Positions 56,199 to 64,000 of a stretch of 64,000 nucleotides of DNA are shown piece by piece. Each line of letters opens with the position of its first letter. Within the stretch, counting starts at the first letter, position 1. This DNA comes from Cheilinus undulatus (Eukaryota; Chordata; Actinopteri; Labriformes; Labridae). The stretch lies in the NCBI RefSeq assembly GCF_018320785.1, contig NC_054866.1:37425000-37488999 (forward strand), in the 5' to 3' direction. The position numbers were made by a program, and so were the translations under genes. The notes beneath the pieces were generated by a model. That model was not told where the DNA came from. It searched no databases and saw only the letters and a list, made by a program, of their open reading frames with translations.

Positions 56199-57109
56199 CC
56201 AACAGAGGATTTGTGGCTAGACTTGAAAAGGGCTGTTCACACCTAGATCTCCATGTAACCTGACAAGAGCTTGAGTTTTACAGAGAAGAATGGAGTAAAA
56301 TTGTCCAGTGTCCAGATGTGCGAGACTGATTGAGACCTATCCACACTAAGTGCTGCAATTGCAGCCTAAGTTGCATATACTAAATACTGACTTGAAGGGG
56401 GTTGAATATCTATGCAGTCATTTATTATACATTATTTATTTGTATCTAATTGGCCTTACTTTGGAGAAACCTGTTTTCATTTTAACATTGAAGAGTTTCT
56501 TTTGTTGTTGTTTGTGTAAATAAAGTCAAATCATATTGACCATTATTGATTTACACAATCAATTGAAGGTAAAATATCCAAGGCGGGCATTTTTTTTATA
56601 GACACTATATCACATTCAGGTAGTCGTGTTTTCCACAGAGATTTATTTGCATTGATGAAAAAATACAATTCTCCATAAAAACTTTTTTCAAATAAAAGTA
56701 ATGGTTGCAGCATAGGTTTGGCAGCACAAATTGGCTACATAAAAACTTCAAACTGAGATTTTTCTTTTCATTGTGTAATACAATAAATACTCTTTTTCTC
56801 ACATTGCAGTCTTAAGGCATTTTTTCCGTCTCCAGTAGTGTCAGTGAGAGCCCAATACAGCTGGAAATATTAAAGAGACTATTTAAAAACACAAATACCT
56901 GTCATACCCTGAACGGAAACCACAATCAACCATCATCAGAGCTTAACTAACTGCCGTGATGTCAGAAGTCACATTTTAAAGCCCTTTCACAATAATGCGT
57001 GTATCAGAGTCTTTTGATATGAAATGTTCCTCACCACATAAGTTACCACTTACTCCTCTCAAAGAGTGACAGTTTTACTGATGGTGTCCAGTGTAAACCT
57101 GTGTCACAC

Positions 57110-58827
57110 TCATTTTTGCTCTTTTGTCCTTGTGTAAAGTAACACTGCCTTCCCAGCCAGCCCAGCTTCCACCCCTCCAGGAGGAACAACGTACTGAGTC
57201 CCATCGTTGGCCCTCTGAGGGTCCATGGTCCTCAGCTGCTTGTTGCTTTGGGCGACGCTGTCCAAACTCCACAGCTGGTAGCGCAGGCTTTTACCCTGCT
57301 TAGCCAGGATGTAGACCTCTTTGACGACTGCTCCAAAAGGACAAGGGGAGCCAGTGTCAGAGGCAAGCTGAAGCCAAGGCAGAGTGGAATCAGGCTGAGT
57401 GTGCTCATTGCTCACGCCCCCCTGGTCCAAACCGAGGAGAACACCTGGGACAAATAGACACTGTTATATTGGGACGTGAGAGGCTTTTAAGAGTGCAGGG
57501 ATGAGAATAATAGGTGTTTACTATAGAGTACTAGGGTCACTCTGAAATAAATAAAGACGAGATCTGTTAATTTCTGAGAAAAAAAACAAAAACAAATTAA
57601 TTGCGTTAGAAAGTCATACATTTGTGAGGACAAAACTTTTCTTTTTTTTTTTACATTTAAAAGTTATAAATTTACAAGAACCAAATGTTGAATTTATAAG
57701 ATTACAAAGTTGAAAATTGCATTTAAAAAATTATCAAATGAAGCAGTTTTCCTTGCACATGTACTGCAGTTGAGAGTATAATCGAATAATACTTTTCACT
57801 GGGACCAAGCAATAAGGAAGTGCTGATGATTTTAGCCAGGAATCATGACGTTCTCATTGACATCTGGATTTAGAAGAGACATTTCTGCAAAGGGCTGTTG
57901 CCCAGGGCAATCCAATCGCTGTTTTCAGTTTAGTTTTCTGTTAAGTAACAACTTGATTCATTTGAAATTACTTTCAAAGTTTCAGTCCAAATTTACAACT
58001 TTTAAAGTTGAAAAATGTTAGTGTTTCTTGTAAATTTCTGACTTTTTTAACTGAAAGATTTGGCTTTTCTTAAATGTACAACTTTAAACAAATTTTCCCC
58101 CCCCAAAAAAACAAATCTAAACTTTTTCACCTCTTTTTTTTATTTTTAGAGAGAAGCTTGTATACACCATCTTGCATCATACCACTTACAGGGGTGGAAG
58201 CTAACTAATTACATGTACTCATATTACTGTATTTTAGCAGCTTTTTCTAGCACTTGTACTTTTTAAGGACATTTTAAAATCTGCAGTTTCATTAGGCATA
58301 TTTTGGGAGATGTATTGTACTCCAGTAAATTTTAAAAATCATTAAGTAGTGAGTAAGAAATTATGCACTAGAAGCCAAAATGAAGAGGTCAAAGATTTCT
58401 GCCAACAACATGAAGGTGACAGATAGTTTGGCTTTGACAACACCTGATGAACAGTAGCACAGTGCAAGAGAATGATTCTCTGTTTCATCTCAAAACAGAT
58501 GTTGCATTTTACTTTAGTCTAAGTTACTCCCATCATAAACAACCTGGTTGCTCAATATTCTCTTGTTCTTATTGCACCTAAGGATAGATCACATTTCACT
58601 GTACAAGCCCCTTAGGTATCTAAAGTAGCTGTCTAGTACTCAGTACTTTGAGTAAAATTTGAGTAGATTTATAGACCAGTACTTTCACTTCAGCTTAAGT
58701 AATTCTAACCAGAGTAACTGTGCTTTTATTGAGTACAATAGTCAGGTGCTTCTTCCACCTCTGACCTAACCTGACACCTGACATGGAAAACAATAGATAT
58801 ACAGTATTTGGAAAAGGGCAGAGCCTT

Positions 58828-58861
<34 letters not shown>

Positions 58862-61800
58862 AAAAAACTCGGAGGGTGATGAGATGAACATTCTGTCTCA
58901 CATCTTTATGGGCCAATCGGAGCAATAAAACACATGACGTTGTCGCAGCTACTGAGGAATAAACTCCATATAGAACTGCATAACGCAAACCATGGCAACT
59001 ATAGACATGTCAGTACACGACTTTTGTCGTTTTTGAAAAGAAAACAACTCACTGCTGTTCTTTGTTCTTCTTTTAATGAAGAAATGTCGTCAACTTCTGA
59101 TAAAACTGGCGCTTTAGCAGCATCCACACTAATGTCTTCCGCCAGAATTGCACCGGCCTCTTGTTGCTGCTTGCTTACGTCATGACTCTGCCGCGCCTGA
59201 AAGTACTGTCCCTCGTCGCTGATTAGTCCTGTCACTTTCTAAGCAGATGCAAACAGTTCAGACAGAAGCTTTGCAAGATGGATTCGCCAGTGAGAAACAA
59301 GGAAACAAGCAAGGTTTGCAAGGTTACCTCTGACCAGTTAACGCAGGATTTTTCCCACCAAATTCTGTGTCATTTAGATGTTTGAATATTTGTGACCTAA
59401 ATTTTCATGGATACATGTCTCTCTGGCGAAGTTCAGCCCTAGTCAGGCTGTTTATTGAGCTTTAGTGGTGATCCAACCACTCTTCAGATCTTAGATCCCA
59501 GACTTTTTCCTTCTTAAAATTTTTGAATTAACTCATTTCATTATATATACAAAATCTAGAACCAGATAATACATTAAAGCATGTTTTTGTCTCATTGAAT
59601 GAAGTATTTGCACCTCAAATTCTCTGAAAATCAACGTTCAGTATGCACATATTTAATATTAAGGTATTTAAAAGTTTTCTCATATCAGTGATGTCACTTG
59701 TACAAATGATATCATATTCCCATAGACAGAAATCATTTTTTGCAAAAATTATTAAACCCTTGTCTCTTGTTTTGATAACTTTGCTTCCATCCACAGCTGG
59801 ATTGTCAATTTAGGCAGTACTATTACTACTAATTACTAAAGCTGGACATGTGCCTACAATTACCCAAAAAAAAGCAGAGCTACAAAAGCTTTGGGAGCAT
59901 CTGCTATATTTTGCTGGTGCAAAACATGCTGCAAAACAGCCAATTCCTCCTTAAGTGTATGCCATGATCTTTGGAGGTTTGATTCAAACATATCACTCTT
60001 TATTAAACCTGGCTTTCTTAGAAGAAAGATGACTGCTTTGTGGCCAAGAGTAAGGCCATTTTGTCCATTTTCTTCAGTCTGTTGTCAGCTCTGTGTGAAT
60101 CAGCTGTACTATCTTTAATTACGCATCCTGGTTCAGTCCTTTCCTCAAAGACCTTCTTAATACAAACATCCCTTTGATGTGTGAGCGTCTTACCTGAAGC
60201 AGCCGCCCAGTGCGCTCTGTGGCCGCAGCGTTGGCACGGCTCATGATTGTAGTCTTCATCATACCTAGGCTTCCTGTCAAGGAATTTAGGCCTTGAACCT
60301 TTAACTTTTCTTTCATGGAAATGAGTAGAAGTCTAAAACAACCACAAAGCTAAAACTATTTCCCTCCCTTTCGAATTCCCCTCATGGCAGTCCTGTTTTG
60401 TGCTGGATACGGTATGAGAACAGGCTGTCCGCCCCACAGGTGTGTGATGATGGTCTCAGCGTTGTCACCACTCAGTCCTCCTGACAGCAGGTCCGCCTTA
60501 CAGCTACACACCTCTTCTGCTAGGAGGGCCATGTTGTCAGCTGGAGAAATAAAAGTCTTAATGAGAACATTAAAAAAAACGGCCATAAACTCAACAAAGT
60601 GTGATAGTGCATTTTGTATTCTGCATCTGTTTCTATGAGTTTAATGCTTGCACCACAGGCACCAGACAGCAATTTTCAAGTTTTTATTTCACTTTTCTTC
60701 TGTCAGAAAAAAGTAGCTGATCCAGTACGTTTCTCCTAAATTTAAAACAGATAGGCCCGGTTCAGTCAACACGTTTTTTACCTGAAAACATTTCCCCCTG
60801 AGCCGTGTACCCTCTGCTCAGTGCTGTTTGAACCACAGTCTCCATGTCAACACTCAGCTGTGGCTGTCGAAGCTGAGCAGACATCCACAAAGCCACCAGA
60901 CCACACCTAAAGGATAAACAAATCGCAGTCACACCCTGACAAATATGTGTGGTTAATTATTCAAACGTATCTTCATTCACTAAGGTTAAACTTAAGACAT
61001 AATAGTCCCATTGTACATGTTACAGTTGTGGTAAAGGTTTGTTTTTGTTCCATTAGTGTTTTGTGGATAAGAATGTTGCGTTAGTTGAGAAGTGTTGAAA
61101 TGAGCAAGTTCAGACTTACTGTGGACCATCTTGGATGAGGGAGGGCACGTATGTGTTCACAAGTATCCACTGCAGGTCCTTCCTGAAACTGAGGCACAAA
61201 AACAGCATTTAGGCATGAAGACTTAAACAGCTACCTAAAAAGTCCCTTTCGAAATATTGTCATACATAAAAAGTGAAAGAGGAATCAGCTGAAAGTCGTA
61301 AATAAATTAACTTATTAGATGTAGACACCTGTATTGTAATGAAGAAAAAAAGGGAAGTTTTCCTGTCATGACCAGTAAAAGTGTCTGCCCTGATAAAAAG
61401 ATATAAATCAGGTTTTTTTGTTCCCATTTTTTGAGGTTTTAATTTATTTTACAGAGACAGTAAATATTAATCACCATTTCTGTAATTACGCCAGAGTTAG
61501 CCAAAAAGCTAGATCCCATCTGCAGTCTGTGGCCAGAATTTGTAAACAATAATATTCACTTTTTGTGACTTCAGGTCAGATATACAGTCACATCCACATG
61601 TTTTAGGCATGAGAGGCACTAGGGATTCATCACAGAGCCCAATGTGCAACAACCTGCGGCTGGAGAGAGGGGGGAGGGTGATCTTCAGCTTGATACATGT
61701 CAACATACATGTGTGTTGCTTGGTAGCCAAGCTCAAGGTTGACGGCATCTTTTTTTGCCAGGGCCTTTTCAGCCCTGGTAATAATCTTGGAGACTGCCTG

Positions 61801-63245
61801 CGGTTTTCAAGTCCGTGGGACATCCACAGCAGGACCAGAGGCACTTGGTAACCCTACTACCTGCCTGAACAGTAACCTAGACCATGCTCACTCACCACAT
61901 CTAACCCTTACTCTGCCCTGAAGGTGCAGACTTTATTTTTTCAAGATTTCCCCTTGCTGCTGGTAACATGCAAGGACATCCAGAGCATGACCAGGGTTTT
62001 GCCAGTCTTCTTTCCCACCCAATGGTGCCCTCACCAGCTTACTTGCCACATCTATACCTTACTTCAGCCTCAATTTGTGGCCCAAACATGCCTAAAAGAT
62101 CTACACAGTACTGTATATCTACTCAGTCCTCTATATATTTTAATTTTTTCTGATAATTGTTTTGTCAGGGTGACTTAACCTTTCATCGAACAGTGTTTCC
62201 AATGTGTGATGTAAAGGGGGTGGACAAAATATTAGAAAGACTTCTTAAAATAACAAAAAAGGGTTTTAAATGGATAAACACTTTTTTTAAGTCCTCAAAG
62301 CCTAAGGTGACACTTTGAAATCACTGTTTTCAAATTCTAGGTAAGATACAAGTTTAGCTGTACTGTAATCCCCCTGGTATTCTGTTGCACATGAGTGTTA
62401 CTCTTATGTCTTTATTCATTTGTTAGTTTTTTTCTCATCCATTTGTTTGATGTAAAACTATGTACATCAAAGAATGATGTTCAATACTTGAAATCTAAAT
62501 AAAAAGAAAATTTTAAAAAAGCAATTGCTGTTTTTGCCAAATCAGCTGTAAAAAATAGGGATACTGTATGAGATAACAAAATCAGGCTTTTCCAACCTCT
62601 GAGATATCTGGCATTGGCTTATGTAAACTCACCTTCATTATAAATCACTCACTACCATAGTTAAAGATTTTGTCATCTTTAAAATAACCCTTTAACCTGA
62701 CCTCTACAAATAGTTGGCAACACCAAAATTACATTTACAAATAAATAAATAAATACCAAAATGATTACATAAAGTGGGGTTTCTTCTTGCAGTGCATCTG
62801 GACTTGATGGTGATAATGAGCCTTTATGTAAAAACACTCAAATGTGTTGTATGCCTTTTTTTTGCACAACTTGAAGAAGATAATGGCTGATGAAAGCAGA
62901 ACAAACACTGCAATAGATGTCAGATATCTAAGGAGGTTTGTTAAAGTCTCATATTAGAGTCTAGAGTACTGTGGGGCCCAGGGTTAAAATGTAAAAGATG
63001 ATGTGTGCCATAAAGTTGGTGTTTCATTGTGAATCTAACCTGCTCTCCCTCTGATGAAGCAGTAAGAGGGCCTCAGTGTGGTTCCCCTCTACAGGACTCC
63101 TGCTGCTAGCTATAGTCTGATACAGCTTCTTCTTAGATGCTGAGGCTGGAGGAGGTGGAGGTGGACCTGGAGCTGGAGGAGGTGGTGGAGGACAGCAAGC
63201 AGGCGCAGGTGGTGGAGGAGGAGGAGGAGGAAGTGGTGGTGACAT
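57110..63245 (-). CDS. actmap: Actin maturation protease (C19orf54/UPF0692 homologue), six exons
   Basis: The family trims the acetylated N-terminal Met or Cys from new actin, completing its maturation. Coding exons: 63040-63245, 61120-61182, 60782-60906, 60411-60540, 60194-60264, 57110-57444, totalling 930 nt or 309 aa. The start is supported by an in-frame TAA just upstream. Seen: an N-terminal polyproline block (residues about 3-35, runs of up to eight Pro), fitting known use of the profilin-actin complex; GPQCGLVALWM with the predicted catalytic Cys91; GYTAQGEMFS; LLSGGLSG; the block NHEPCQRCGHRAHWA with predicted catalytic His193; and a C-terminal YVVPPGGV. It is tail-to-tail with itpkc, as in human 19q13 (recalled). 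A 5'UTR exon probably ends at 63422 (donor GTAAG). The 2.7-kb last intron contains a repeat with a helicase-like fragment. Confidence 0.94.
58745..59335 (-). repeat. Helicase-like repeat, copy R3 (actmap last intron)
   Basis: An open minus-strand stretch at 58999-59235 contains AAKAPVLSEVDDISSLKEEQRTA, reminiscent of the Q-motif entry of RecQ-type SF2 helicases. No Walker motif follows, so it is a fragment. A 31-A run (58829-58859) lies within the non-coding half. Confidence 0.5.
61183..63039. other. actmap: actmap intron 1
   Basis: 1.86 kb with a 111-codon minus ORF (61509-61844) and overlapping plus ORFs, none with a recognisable domain or exon-like splice sites. Otherwise AT-rich. Confidence 0.4.
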
Positions 63246-63421
63246 GGGACACTCTACTGATATGCTTTTTTAATGCTCCTTTTGAATGACAAAAGCATGT
63301 ACAATGTTTAGTAAGACGTTCATATTTTCATGGAGGGCTATTACATCAGCTCAGACAGTTAACAGTTCACTTAGCAAACACTTGAGCTTACAGTCACCCA
63401 CCCACTTTCCTCTCTTCTTAC

Positions 63422-63500
63422 CTGAAACAGCTGAGCTAACGTTAGCTGCTAGCTACAGTCAAGGTGGTCATCTTGTACAGTTATCCATGTTCTGTTTAAA
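63422..63500 (-). other. actmap: Probable 5'UTR exon of actmap, with short uORF
   Basis: A donor CAG|GTAAGA on the minus strand ends an exon at 63422. A plausible acceptor occurs just upstream of the actmap ATG (near 63253-63259). The exon contains a 9-codon upstream ORF (63442-63471, ATG to TAA). The 5' boundary is not defined; 63500 is a nominal limit. Confidence 0.4.
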
Positions 63501-64000
63501 ATACTATCCGCCTTTTTCTTCTCCTGTACAAGAGTATTATTCGTATGAAGACGATAATAAAGCGTCCTCCCACGCCCACTCATGGGTCTAGTACAGCTAG
63601 CTAACAGTATCGATGTTTATCCATATTTGGCAGTGTTTTCCCCGTCCCTCTTCTTCTTCGTGTTTTTGTTGGCTCACACATCAACGATAAGGCGCTAGTC
63701 CGCCCTCTACTGGAACTGGATATATGGCGTACAAACTTTATTGTATGCCAAAGTGGAATTGAATCATTATTAAACTATGTAATTCAGTTCAGTCACATGT
63801 ATCCACGTAACATCGAAGACGAAAGAGACGGAACAAGGCTGACATTGCGTGAGGTGTATGTAACCTAGGCTAGTGCCATAGGTGCAAGCGACTTGAGCAA
63901 ACTGAATACATAACCTTTTTTATTCTTTTGTCTACACAAATAGTCTCCCTGAGATACTTAGTGCTTAGTGGTTGCACATGAGTATATATAAATATAACGT
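63501..64000. other. Upstream of actmap
   Basis: Expected promoter of actmap. I see no TATA box and no gene on the plus strand. Confidence 0.35.

Larger units (their letters stand above)
54221..56608 (+). mobile_element. Tc1-like element split by later insertions
   Basis: The left part (54221-about 54655) starts CAGTGCCTTTAAAAAGTATT and encodes the start of a Tc1 transposase (MKTKEHAKQLREKV at 54499). The right part (about 56200-56608) resumes with a decayed transposase C-terminus (LEKGCSHL near 56224) and ends in a roughly complementary terminus. Between them sit a helicase-like repeat and a second Tc1 copy. Confidence 0.65.

Noticed and set aside
61509-61844. 111-codon minus ORF in actmap intron 1
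   Set aside because: It has no place in the actmap chain, which closes without it, no good splice sites and no recognised domain.

Overview
This is eukaryotic, almost certainly teleost fish, genomic DNA. Five protein-coding genes are split into short exons with GT-AG introns. The introns and intergenic DNA are AT-rich and carry Tc1-like transposons, a hAT element, small inverted-repeat (MITE-like) elements, SINE and LINE tails and microsatellites typical of ray-finned fish. No bacterial, CRISPR, rRNA or functional tRNA feature was seen. All exon chains were built by hand from reading frame, splice sites, phase and remembered vertebrate orthologues. Each chain closes to a whole number of codons.

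Layout: (1) 1-2.8 kb is mostly repeat, with a possible last exon of an upstream gene. (2) 2.9-5.7 kb, plus strand: neu3, a ganglioside sialidase (479 aa). (3) 8.1-25.3 kb holds two interlocked genes: gfm1 on the minus strand (mitochondrial elongation factor G1, 18 exons, 748 aa) and a latexin/RARRES1-family gene on the plus strand (7 exons, 296 aa). Exon 1 of the latexin-family gene lies beyond the 3' end of gfm1 and its other exons lie in a gfm1 intron. (4) 25.3-31.2 kb is repeat-rich and gene-free. (5) 31.3-51.1 kb, plus strand: itpkc, inositol-trisphosphate 3-kinase C (695 aa), with a 14.4-kb first intron. (6) 51-57 kb has a hAT element and a nested stack of Tc1 copies. (7) 57.1-63.2 kb, minus strand: actmap, the actin maturation protease (C19orf54 homologue, 309 aa), tail-to-tail with itpkc.

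The genes do not form one pathway. They are vertebrate neighbours brought together: GFM1 with LXN/RARRES1 and ITPKC with C19orf54 are also adjacent in human, as recalled. The most interesting points are the interlocked gfm1/latexin arrangement, a C-terminal CaaX-like box behind a polybasic stretch on the Neu3 sialidase, a 32-nt poly-T plus TA microsatellite forming the acceptor tract of the last gfm1 intron, and a possible alternative first exon of itpkc.
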